NCBI GenBank assembly: GCA_020050695.1
Contig: JAGVKI010000095.1
Span: 1 to 5,851 of the forward strand
Origin: Alphaproteobacteria bacterium
GTDB taxonomy: Bacteria > Pseudomonadota > Alphaproteobacteria > Rickettsiales > SXRF01
DNA length: 5,851 bases
Direction: 5' to 3'
Below are positions 1 to 5,851 of the stretch, one piece after another (within the stretch, counting starts at the first letter, position 1; every line of letters begins with the position of its first letter). The notes under the pieces are model-generated. The model saw nothing but the letters and a program-made list of their open reading frames with translations, ran no database searches and was not told the DNA's origin. Position numbers and translations under genes: made by a program.

Positions 1-2619
1 AATAGCAATCGGCGCGTTAGGCGATACAAAATCCAGCAAATCGCGCAAATGCAGTGGCGGACGGTTTTTCACCGAGTCAGAATATTGGCGGTAGAGCTTG
101 TAGCTGCCCATGCCCACAGCGCTTTGCAGCAGGTGGATAGCATCACCGTCCCACGCATGCTGTTCGCCGCTGGCGCGCATGCGGTACAGGCCGCCAATAG
201 GAAGTGGCTCTACGCGGTTTCCGGCAAATGCTTTCTCATGCATGCTGCGCACACGCTTTTCGATGCCGTCCAGGCCAATGCCGGAGATACGCGAAGGCAG
301 GCCGGGGAAGAACTCGGTGACCAGTGCGCGCGACAGGCCAATGGCTTCAAAATTGATGCCGCCGCGATAGGCCGACACAATGGAGATACCCATCTTGGCC
401 ATGATTTTGAGTAAGCCCTGGCTCATGGCTTCCTTATAGGAATCCAGCAGCTGTTCGAGTTTCTTATCGGCAAATAATCCGTTCTTATGGCGGCTGATAA
501 TGCTTTCTTCCGCGATGTACGGGTTCACCACCGTAGCGCCCACGCCGATCAGCACGGCAAAGCAATGCACGTCAATGCATTCGGAGGTGCGCACGAGGAT
601 GGATGCTTTTTTTCGCAGCTTGTTTTTTACCAGGTGGCTGTGCAGCGCCGATACGGCAAGAATCATGGGGATTGCTGCGCGGCTATCGTCGCGGCGCTCA
701 TCGGTGAGCACCAGGAATGTTTTGCCTGACTGCATGGCTGCTTCAGCCTGTGCGAGCAGTTTATCGAGGCCTTTACGCAGGGCCTGTTCTTTTTCATTTA
801 CGTCAAACAGCGTATCGAGTTCGCAGCTGCGTTTAGAAAAATGCTGTTTGATGGTATCGAGTTCCTGGTTAAGCAGCAGCGGCGTTTCCACCAATAAGAT
901 AGGATTGCGCGAGTTATCGAGCGCGAGGTAGTTACCATCATTGCCAAAGCGCGTGTAAAGGCTCATGACGCGGCGTTCCCGTAAGCTGTCAATCGGTGGG
1001 TTGGTCACCTGGCTGAAATTCTGGCGGAAGAAATGGTGGAACCCGCGCTGCTTATCAGAAAGCACGGCAATGGGGGTATCGTCGCCCATGGAGCCAACGG
1101 CTTCCTTGCCGTCCTGCGCCATAGGGTGCAGGATCGCTTCCATGTCTTCATGCGTATGGCCAGCGGCAAACAACACGCGGCGCAGGCGTTCATTATCCAG
1201 CCGCGCATGCGAAGGCGCCAGTTCCGGCATGATGGATTTCAGATTGATCAGATTCGCAGACCATTCCTTATAGGGATGCTGCGCAGCAAGATGGTCTTTG
1301 AGTTCTTTATCGCGGTAGAGTTTACCTGCTTTAAGGTCGATACCGAGAATATCGCCCGGGCCAAGGCTACCGCGTTCTATAATGTCATTATCATGGGCAT
1401 CGGCCATACCGCTTTCGGAGCAGACCATGAGAATGCCGTCGCTGGTGATGCTGTAGCGAAGCGGGCGCAGGCCGCCGCGATCAAGCCCGGCGATTACCCA
1501 GTTGCCATCGCTTGCAGCAATCGCCGCCGGGCCGTCCCACTGTTCGGAGATGGAGTTCAGGCAGCTGAACATATCTTTATGTTCCTGCGGCATGTCGGAG
1601 GTACGTGCCCATGCTGGCGGAATCAGCATCAGCTTTACCAGCGGCAGGGGATGACCCGCGCGCGCCAGCGTTTCTACTACGGAATCCAGCGCTCCGGTAT
1701 CAGAGGTATTATCTGGAATAACAGGCACCACATCCTGTTCAAAGCCGGTAAATGCCTCGCAGCTGAAGGTAGCTTCATGGCTGCGCATGAAGTTGATATT
1801 GCCGCGCAGCGTGTTGATTTCGCCGTTATGCGCGAGCATGCGAAATGGCTGCGCCAAATGCCACGCAGGCGCTGTATTGGTCGAAAAGCGCTGATGGAAA
1901 ATAGCGTACGATGATATGAAGCGCTTATCGAGCAGGTCGGGGTAAAACGCCGTCAGCTGTTCTGCTTTAAACAAGCCCTTATAAATAATGGATCGGCAGG
2001 ACAGTGAGCAGATGTAAAAGTCGTTGATGGCTTGGGCGCGCACGACTTTCTCAATGCGTTTGCGGATGATATAGAGTTCCAGTTCGAAGCGCGCTTCGTC
2101 AATGCCTTCGCGGCAGGAGATAAGGATCTGTTCGATTTCCGGGCGTGAATCGCTGGAGATTTCACCAATCACGTCGGCGCGCACAGGCACTTGCCGCCAT
2201 CCGTAAATGCGGTAGCCCAGGCGGATAATTTCGCGCTCTACCACCGCGCGGCAGACCTCCTGCGCTGCAAAATTTCGCTTCGGCAGGAACATCATGCCCA
2301 CTGCCAGCTTATCGGCGCTGACCGACTGGCCGGTGCGGCGTATATGCTCGCCGAAGAAAGCAAAAGGGATCTGGATATTGATGCCTGCGCCGTCGCCGGT
2401 TTTGCCGTCGGCGTCTACTGCGCCGCGGTGATACACGGCTTTCAGTGCGTCAATGCCTGCTTCTACAATGCTGCGGCGGGGCTTGCCATCAATAGCGGCG
2501 ATAACACCGACACCGCATGCGTCATGCTCGCTGGCCGGGTCATACATGCCGCCTTCAGCAAGTGCTGCGGCACGTCTGTTCCAGTCCTCATCCCACGACC
2601 ACAAGCTGTTTACCGCCAT
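1..2619 (-). CDS. gltB: Glutamate synthase [NADPH] large subunit, 5' part (C-terminus off window)
   Basis: Large (alpha) subunit of NADPH-GOGAT, a cytosolic enzyme. It hydrolyses glutamine and channels the ammonia to an FMN site, where 2-oxoglutarate becomes glutamate. The frame is open from the ATG at 2619 to the left edge: 873 codons of a family usually near 1,500. The class-II glutaminase domain fills about residues 35-430. Cys35, in HDACGVGV, is the expected nucleophile, exposed by removal of a 34-residue propeptide. HRGA has Arg65, QRFSTN is at 243-248, HNGEIN at 264-269 (Asn265, Gly266), SDTGALD has Asp307, and DRGGLRP is at 380-386. Relative to Cys35 as residue 1 these become Arg31, Asn231, Gly232 and Asp273, matching the Azospirillum enzyme as I remember it. 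The central domain follows (MGDDTP 511-516, QVTNPPID 537-544), and the FMN domain just begins at LRDLLDF. The rest of the FMN domain, the 3Fe-4S cysteines and the C-terminal beta-helix lie beyond the window. I found no frameshift. The start is supported by a Shine-Dalgarno sequence and a 3-bp gap after the upstream gene. Confidence 0.97.
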   Translation of the reverse strand, partial: MAVNSLWSWDEDWNRRAAALAEGGMYDPASEHDACGVGVIAAIDGKPRRSIVEAGIDALKAVYHRGAVDADGKTGDGAGINIQIPFAFFGEHIRRTGQSVSADKLAVGMMFLPKRNFAAQEVCRAVVEREIIRLGYRIYGWRQVPVRADVIGEISSDSRPEIEQILISCREGIDEARFELELYIIRKRIEKVVRAQAINDFYICSLSCRSIIYKGLFKAEQLTAFYPDLLDKRFISSYAIFHQRFSTNTAPAWHLAQPFRMLAHNGEINTLRGNINFMRSHEATFSCEAFTGFEQDVVPVIPDNTSDTGALDSVVETLARAGHPLPLVKLMLIPPAWARTSDMPQEHKDMFSCLNSISEQWDGPAAIAASDGNWVIAGLDRGGLRPLRYSITSDGILMVCSESGMADAHDNDIIERGSLGPGDILGIDLKAGKLYRDKELKDHLAAQHPYKEWSANLINLKSIMPELAPSHARLDNERLRRVLFAAGHTHEDMEAILHPMAQDGKEAVGSMGDDTPIAVLSDKQRGFHHFFRQNFSQVTNPPIDSLRERRVMSLYTRFGNDGNYLALDNSRNPILLVETPLLLNQELDTIKQHFSKRSCELDTLFDVNEKEQALRKGLDKLLAQAEAAMQSGKTFLVLTDERRDDSRAAIPMILAVSALHSHLVKNKLRKKASILVRTSECIDVHCFAVLIGVGATVVNPYIAEESIISRHKNGLFADKKLEQLLDSYKEAMSQGLLKIMAKMGISIVSAYRGGINFEAIGLSRALVTEFFPGLPSRISGIGLDGIEKRVRSMHEKAFAGNRVEPLPIGGLYRMRASGEQHAWDGDAIHLLQSAVGMGSYKLYRQYSDSVKNRPPLHLRDLLDFVSPNAPIAI

Positions 2620-2622
2620 CGG

Positions 2623-3234
2623 TTAGTTGCCTCCCATGCAGCGGGATGCGCCGCTGGCAACCATATCTGGCAGGAATACGATTGCATAAGCAAGGTTCTG
2701 GTTATTCCAGTACTGGCGCAGCATGTTCATGCGCGCAGAGTCGCCCTGCGAGCAATCATTCTGCTGCGGCGCCTGATTGATGTAGCCGTTTTCATCCATC
2801 TGCCCGCCATTGGTGTTGTTGTACTCGCAGGAGATAACCGAATCCATAATGCGCTGCACATCGCGCGGAAGTCCTGCAAACATGTCGCAGGCCTCTTTTT
2901 TCTGGTTCTCCATGCAATTATTCAGGTTGCCTATGCGGCCAGTATTTGCCAGTACGGGCTGGAAATTCGGATCGCAGTAACCGACCATGAACTGGCTGGA
3001 TGGCTGGCCTGGAAGCTGGGCGTTATTATAACCGCTGCCGCGATTATAGTTATTGTTGTAATTATTCTGGTTCATGCCCGGCTGAACAATCGTTTTATTG
3101 CTGCGGGTCGTGCCTTGTTGCAGGGATTCACCCTCAGGCATGGAAAAATCACGCATGCGCTGCGCCTGTGCATCACTTATGAATGCGGGGGCAAGCAGGC
3201 AGGTAACCAAGGCAAGTGCGGTGATATGTTTCAT
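2623..3234 (-). CDS. Exported Asn-rich, six-cysteine protein of unknown function within the glt operon
   Basis: I do not recognise a family; 203 residues. The N-terminus is a typical Sec signal peptide: basic start (MKH), hydrophobic core at about 4-19, and a likely signal peptidase I site after Ala24 (AQA|Q). The mature protein would therefore be periplasmic or secreted. Residues 55-71 are an Asn/Tyr low-complexity stretch (nine Asn and three Tyr in 17), followed by a Pro/Gln/Ser linker. The rest (about 81-203) looks folded and holds six cysteines (87, 107, 116, 136, 161, 199), an even number compatible with three disulfides. A second Asn/Gln-rich loop covers about 139-160. There is no other membrane segment. 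It overlaps gltD by ATGA, has AGGAG 9 nt before its start, and ends 3 bp before gltB, so it should be translated with them. Reality of the gene is well supported by the signal peptide, ribosome site and spacing; function is open. A lipoprotein reading at Cys12 is unlikely, since Thr precedes the Cys. Confidence 0.85.
   Translation of the reverse strand: MKHITALALVTCLLAPAFISDAQAQRMRDFSMPEGESLQQGTTRSNKTIVQPGMNQNNYNNNYNRGSGYNNAQLPGQPSSQFMVGYCDPNFQPVLANTGRIGNLNNCMENQKKEACDMFAGLPRDVQRIMDSVISCEYNNTNGGQMDENGYINQAPQQNDCSQGDSARMNMLRQYWNNQNLAYAIVFLPDMVASGASRCMGGN
2630..2635 (-). promoter_or_regulatory. Shine-Dalgarno site of gltB
   Basis: GGGAGG on the minus strand, 10 nt before the gltB ATG at 2619. 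It lies within the final Met-Gly-Gly codons of the upstream gene, so the two genes are packed together. It fixes the gltB start, which gives a 34-residue propeptide before Cys35. Confidence 0.75.
3022..3072 (-). repeat. Asn-codon-rich low-complexity stretch in the exported protein gene
   Basis: Encodes residues 55-71 of the unknown protein, with a repeating Asn-Asn-Tyr-Asn pattern made mostly of AAT, AAC and TAT/TAC codons. It is locally far richer in A and T than the surrounding genes. Such tracts often vary in length between strains; it probably forms a flexible linker between the signal peptide region and the cysteine-bearing domain (inference). Confidence 0.6.
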
Positions 3235-4661
3235 GCGGCTTTACTCCTGGCGCGGGTGGACATCATATGACGGTGCATGGCATCGGCGGCATCGCGGCCA
3301 TCGCGTATCGCCCAGACAACCAGCGAAGCGCCGCGCACAATATCGCCTGCGGCAAATACACCGGGCATGCTGGTTTCAAATGTTTTGGAATCAACGGCAA
3401 CGGTGCCGCTACGGCTGGTTTTCAGTTCAGGAGCGCCAAATAATACGGGCAATTCCTCGGCGTCAAATCCCAGTGCTTTGATGACCATATCGGCATTCAG
3501 GGTAAACTGCTCGCCGTCTACCGGCACTACCGCATGGCGGCCAGAATTGTCCTGCGCCATAAGGCGCATGGGCTGCACAATAATTTGCTCTACGTGTGTT
3601 TTGCCAACGAACGCCTTGGGCGCAGACAGCCACATGAACTGTACGCCTTCTTCCTGCGCATTTTTTACTTCACGCATGCTGCCGGGCATATTGGCCTGGT
3701 CGCGGCGGTAGAGGCAGGTGACGCTCGATGCGCCCTGGCGCACAGCCGTGCGCACGCAGTCCATTGCCGTGTCTCCGCCGCCGATGACGACCACTTTCTT
3801 ACCTGCTGAATTGAGCAGGCCGCTATCAAATTCAGCCACCTTGTCGCCAAGGCCTACGCGGTTGCTGGCAGTTAAGTAGTCGAGCGCTGGCAGGATATTG
3901 CCAAGGCTGCAATCTGGAATATCAATATCGCGTGATTTGTAAACGCCGGTGGCAATCAGCACGCTGCTGTGCTTCTGGCGCAGTTCTTCCAGCGTTATAC
4001 TGTTTCCAATATCCACATTCAGGTGGAAATGGATGCCGCCGTCTTTGAGGAGTTGCTGGCGGCGCAGTACAATCTGCTTTTCGAGTTTGAAATTCGGGAT
4101 GCCGTAAATCAGCAGGCCGCCCACACGGTCATAGCGGTCATACACATGCACCTCGTGGCCGTGCTGGCGCAGCATATCGGCAGCGGCAAGCCCGGCGGGG
4201 CCTGCACCAATGATGCCTACGGACAATCCGGTTTCCTTGGTAACCTGAATAGGTTTTACCCAGCCATTGGCGAATGCGGTTTCGGTGATGTATTTTTCCA
4301 CCGAGCCAATGGTGACGGACTTAAAGCCCTTTTCAATAACGCAGTTGCCTTCGCATAATCGGTCCTGCGGGCAGATGCGCCCGCAAATTTCCGGGAAGGT
4401 GTTGGTTGCGCTGGAGATGGCGTAGGCTTCTTCCAGCCTGCCTTCAGCAGTCAGCTTCAGCCAGTCGGGAATGTTGTTGGAAAGCGGGCAGTGGATCTGG
4501 CAAAAGGGAATGCCGCACTGCGAGCAGCGTGCTGCCTGCACCGCTGCTTCAGCCGGATCGAATTGACCGTAGATTTCATCGAAATTGCTTTTGCGCTCTT
4601 GCGCGGGTGTTACCTCGGGATAATGCTGATCAACATGTGTGAATTTCAGCATATCACTCAT
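3231..4661 (-). CDS. gltD: Glutamate synthase [NADPH] small subunit
   Basis: Small (beta) subunit of NADPH-GOGAT, 476 residues, a full length for the family. It oxidises NADPH and passes electrons via FAD and 4Fe-4S clusters to the FMN/3Fe-4S site of GltB. The N-terminal ferredoxin-like domain carries two cysteine sets: Cys46, 49, 54, 58 and Cys93, 97, 103, 107, expected to bind two 4Fe-4S clusters. The FAD-binding Rossmann motif is GAGPAG at 152-157, with YDRYDRVGGLLIYGIP just after it. The NADPH-binding motif is GGGDTAMD at 294-301. The C-terminal FAD-contact motif GVFAAGD is at 434-440. All key residues are intact. The start overlaps the SDR stop (ATGA), and I see no Shine-Dalgarno sequence before it, so translation probably depends on ribosomes finishing the SDR; a second ATG at codon 4 is a possible alternative. 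gltD lies upstream of gltB, the reverse of the Escherichia coli gltB-gltD order, with one gene between them. Related NADPH oxidoreductase subunits share this fold, but the adjacent gltB settles the name. Confidence 0.97.
   Translation of the reverse strand: MSDMLKFTHVDQHYPEVTPAQERKSNFDEIYGQFDPAEAAVQAARCSQCGIPFCQIHCPLSNNIPDWLKLTAEGRLEEAYAISSATNTFPEICGRICPQDRLCEGNCVIEKGFKSVTIGSVEKYITETAFANGWVKPIQVTKETGLSVGIIGAGPAGLAAADMLRQHGHEVHVYDRYDRVGGLLIYGIPNFKLEKQIVLRRQQLLKDGGIHFHLNVDIGNSITLEELRQKHSSVLIATGVYKSRDIDIPDCSLGNILPALDYLTASNRVGLGDKVAEFDSGLLNSAGKKVVVIGGGDTAMDCVRTAVRQGASSVTCLYRRDQANMPGSMREVKNAQEEGVQFMWLSAPKAFVGKTHVEQIIVQPMRLMAQDNSGRHAVVPVDGEQFTLNADMVIKALGFDAEELPVLFGAPELKTSRSGTVAVDSKTFETSMPGVFAAGDIVRGASLVVWAIRDGRDAADAMHRHMMSTRARSKAA
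3244..3248 (-). promoter_or_regulatory. Shine-Dalgarno site of the exported unknown gene
   Basis: AGGAG on the minus strand, 9 nt before the ATG at 3234 and lying inside the last codons of gltD. It supports the chosen start and shows that this gene has its own ribosome site in addition to coupling through the ATGA overlap. Confidence 0.7.
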
Positions 4662-5608
4662 GCAGGAACCGCAGGTGAGGAGGTGTTAGGGCTGCGGTAA
4701 CGCGCCAGATATTCCGGCACCACCATTTCAACGGCGGTTGGCGTGATACCTAACTGCGCAAAGCCCGGCATATCAGCGCTCGCTACATTATTGTATTTGA
4801 GCAGGCGAACCTGGTCACGCGTCAGCGGCGGCACTGGCAGCAATTCACCAAACGTACCGATGACGGATGCGATGCCAAACGGCAGCTTGAGCAGGCAACG
4901 CTTCTTGCCGGTTATGCTTAGAATATACTGCAGGATCTGCTTGAAGCTGTAGGTTTGCGGGCCTGCCAGTTCATAGGTCTGGCCTTTGGTTTCCGCTTTT
5001 GCAAGGCAGGCGAGAATAGCGCGGGCAATATCCATGACATAGACGGGCTGGAAGCACGTATGGCCACCGCCAATCAGCGGCAGGGCAGGGGCAAATGCCG
5101 CCATGCGGGCAAACTGGTTATAGAAATTATCTTCCGGGCCAAACACAATGCTAGGGCGCAGGATGGTGGCATCAGGAAATGCGGTCTGCACGGCTTTTTC
5201 GCCTGCAAGTTTGGTACGTGCATAACTGGAACTGGTGTTTTTATCTGCGCCAAGCGCTGAGATTTGAATGAAACGTTCCGCGCCGCAGGATTTTGCCATC
5301 TGTGCGAGTTTTTCTGCGCCCTGGGTATGCAATGTACCAAAACGCTGGCGGCCACCTTCATAGAGCACACCCACCAGGTTGATCACGGCATAGGAGCCAT
5401 CGAGCTTGCCAAACAGCGAATCAGGGTTGCTGAGATTGCCGCCCATCAGCACAACCTGGCCAACATCGCCAGCCGTTTTGAGGTGGAGCGCCGACTCGGG
5501 GTGGCGCGAAATGACGCGGATGGTATAGCCAGCGCCAGCCAGGGATTTGACAATATAACGGCCCAGGAAGCCAGTGCCACCGATTACGGTAATAACTTTT
5601 TGTTTCAT
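4658..5608 (-). CDS. NDUFA9-like NAD(P)-binding protein (atypical SDR, complex I NDUFA9 subunit family)
   Basis: Extended/atypical short-chain dehydrogenase-reductase of 316 residues, a usual length. The N-terminal Rossmann fold opens with VIGGTGFLGRYIV, whose glycines 10, 13 and 16 bind the dinucleotide. INLVGVLYEGG (about 76-86) and FIQISALGA (113-121) are the typical strands of this family. Tyr129 and Lys133 (YARTK) sit at the SDR YxxxK position, and LRPSIVFGPEDNFYNQF (150-166) is the segment that most suggests NDUFA9 homologs. In mitochondria NDUFA9 is an accessory complex I subunit that binds NADPH; bacterial homologs are named after it, but their catalytic role is poorly defined, so I give no gene symbol. 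There is no signal peptide or clear membrane segment, so it is cytosolic or peripheral. It is the first gene of the operon and overlaps gltD by 4 bp. No Shine-Dalgarno sequence precedes the ATG; the start is placed by the Rossmann glycines. Another NAD(P)-dependent epimerase function remains possible. Confidence 0.88.
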   Translation of the reverse strand: MKQKVITVIGGTGFLGRYIVKSLAGAGYTIRVISRHPESALHLKTAGDVGQVVLMGGNLSNPDSLFGKLDGSYAVINLVGVLYEGGRQRFGTLHTQGAEKLAQMAKSCGAERFIQISALGADKNTSSSYARTKLAGEKAVQTAFPDATILRPSIVFGPEDNFYNQFARMAAFAPALPLIGGGHTCFQPVYVMDIARAILACLAKAETKGQTYELAGPQTYSFKQILQYILSITGKKRCLLKLPFGIASVIGTFGELLPVPPLTRDQVRLLKYNNVASADMPGFAQLGITPTAVEMVVPEYLARYRSPNTSSPAVPA

Positions 5609-5615
5609 ATCAATT

Positions 5616-5634
5616 ATATTGGTTAATATTGTTA
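5616..5634. repeat. Imperfect tandem repeat just upstream of the SDR start
   Basis: Two adjacent copies on the plus strand, ATATTGGTTA (5616-5625) and ATATTGTTA (5626-5634), differing by one G. On the coding strand they read TAACAATAT TAACCAATAT, between the candidate -10 and the SDR ATG. The stretch is strikingly AT-rich compared with the genes. It could be a regulator site within the leader or chance in AT-rich DNA. Confidence 0.4.
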
Positions 5635-5644
5635 CAGCCCGTTG

Positions 5645-5673
5645 ATTAAAAACCGAATGGTCCCAAAACTCAA
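5645..5673 (-). promoter_or_regulatory. Candidate promoter of the SDR-gltD-unknown-gltB operon
   Basis: Read on the minus strand: TTGAGT (5673-5668) as -35, a 17-bp spacer, and TTTAAT (5650-5645) as -10. The -10 differs from TATAAT at one position and the -35 from TTGACA at two. Transcription would start near 5638, leaving a leader of about 30 nt before the SDR ATG. It is the best-matching pair I found in the intergenic region; a TATAAT lying closer to the ATG has no -35 partner. Consensus-based and not proven. Confidence 0.45.
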
Positions 5674-5686
5674 CTGTTTTAACGTG

Positions 5687-5694
5687 GTGATCAC
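5687..5694. promoter_or_regulatory. Palindrome GTGATCAC near the operon -35, possible operator
   Basis: A perfect 8-bp palindrome, GTGATCAC, centred 5690/5691, about 14 bp upstream of the candidate -35 of the operon. Symmetry does not extend to the flanking bases. Its position would suit an activator or repressor half-site pair, but an 8-bp palindrome is weak evidence on its own and I assign no regulator. Confidence 0.2.
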
Positions 5695-5761
5695 ACTTTA
5701 TTTACAAGGGGCTAACCAGGGATGGTGCCTAGGGGTGTGCCCAGTGGTATGCATGTTGCGA

Positions 5762-5789
5762 TTGACAAGCGCCGTAGAGGCGTTATAAC
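5762..5789 (+). promoter_or_regulatory. Sigma-70-type promoter of tRNA-Leu
   Basis: A perfect -35 hexamer TTGACA (5762-5767) and a -10 hexamer TATAAC (5784-5789) with one mismatch to TATAAT, separated by 16 bp. Transcription would begin near 5796, about 10 nt before the mature tRNA 5' end at 5806, a short leader for RNase P to remove. The spacer contains a small dyad, CGCC(GTAGA)GGCG at 5770-5782. Prediction from consensus match and position. Confidence 0.8.
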
Positions 5790-5805
5790 GCACTCTCTCT
5801 GAAGT

Positions 5806-5851
5806 GCCCAGGTGGCGGAATTGGTAGACGCACTAGCTTCAGGTGCTAGCG
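5806..5851 (+). tRNA. tRNA-Leu (anticodon CAG), 5' part, runs off right edge
   Basis: The first 46 nt of a leucine tRNA. The 5' acceptor strand is GCCCAGG, followed by the D-arm with GGAATTGGTAGACGC, very close to the bacterial tRNA-Leu pattern. The anticodon arm has a 5-bp stem (CTAGC/GCTAG) closing the 7-nt loop TTCAGGT, which gives anticodon CAG, reading CUG codons. The long variable arm expected of tRNA-Leu, the T-arm and the 3' acceptor strand lie beyond the window, so integrity of the whole gene cannot be checked. It is divergent from the glt operon. Confidence 0.95.

Noticed and set aside
1033..1914. A 293-codon plus-strand ORF inside gltB.
   Set aside because: It is the codon-aligned antisense of the glutaminase and central domains of gltB and resembles no protein I know.
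3199..3201. Cys12 of the exported protein as a lipoprotein attachment cysteine.
   Set aside because: The preceding residues are Leu-Val-Thr, and lipoboxes need Gly, Ala or Ser just before the Cys; a better signal peptidase I site (AQA|Q) lies downstream.
2191..3270. A 359-codon plus-strand ORF crossing the gltB start and the exported-protein gene.
   Set aside because: It lies exactly antisense, codon on codon, to both minus-strand genes, which happen to share a frame. Such mirrored frames stay open when the real genes avoid TTA, CTA and TCA codons. The product has no recognisable domain, while the minus-strand proteins have clear motifs.
5613..5618. A perfect TATAAT on the minus strand close to the SDR ATG, suggesting a leaderless transcript.
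   Set aside because: Only 4 nt separate it from the ATG, so transcription would begin inside the start codon, and no -35-like hexamer lies 16-18 bp upstream. The region is AT-rich enough to give this by chance.
5721..5760. Short G/C-rich symmetries (CCTAGG, GGG/CCC, ATGCAT) considered as a terminator.
   Set aside because: Stems are only 3 bp or self-palindromes without a loop, there is no T-tract, and no gene ends here: both flanking units are transcribed away from this region.

Overview
The window holds most of one leftward (minus-strand) gene cluster built around NADPH-dependent glutamate synthase (GOGAT), plus the 5' end of a rightward tRNA gene at the right edge. The proteins resemble alphaproteobacterial ones: an NDUFA9-like atypical SDR, and a GltB whose glutaminase residues fall at the same spacing as in Azospirillum (my recollection). 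By eye the GC content is moderate, roughly 50-55%, which is lower than in most Rhodospirillales or Rhizobiales. A lower-GC alphaproteobacterial lineage is my best guess, but the sequence does not settle this.

Layout from right to left, in the direction of transcription. An AT-rich 197-bp divergent intergenic region (5609-5805) carries a promoter for tRNA-Leu(CAG) rightward and a candidate promoter for the operon leftward. The operon then runs: (1) NDUFA9-like NAD(P)-binding SDR/epimerase (5608-4658); (2) gltD, the GOGAT small subunit (4661-3231), overlapping the SDR by 4 bp (ATGA); (3) a 203-residue exported, Asn-rich, six-cysteine protein of unknown function (3234-2623), overlapping gltD by 4 bp (ATGA); (4) gltB, the GOGAT large subunit, starting 3 bp after the unknown gene at 2619 and running off the left edge (873 codons present, roughly the first 55-60% of the protein). 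There is no gene-free stretch longer than about 200 bp.

How the genes work together. GltD takes electrons from NADPH through FAD and two 4Fe-4S clusters and passes them to GltB. GltB hydrolyses glutamine and reductively aminates 2-oxoglutarate to make two glutamates. The SDR belongs to a family linked to respiratory complex I, so its tight coupling to gltD may reflect shared control of nicotinamide and nitrogen metabolism (inference). The point of greatest interest is the small exported protein wedged between the two subunits of a cytosolic enzyme, with its own Shine-Dalgarno sequence and near-zero spacing on both sides. I recognise no family for it. I saw no mobile element, CRISPR array or convincing terminator.
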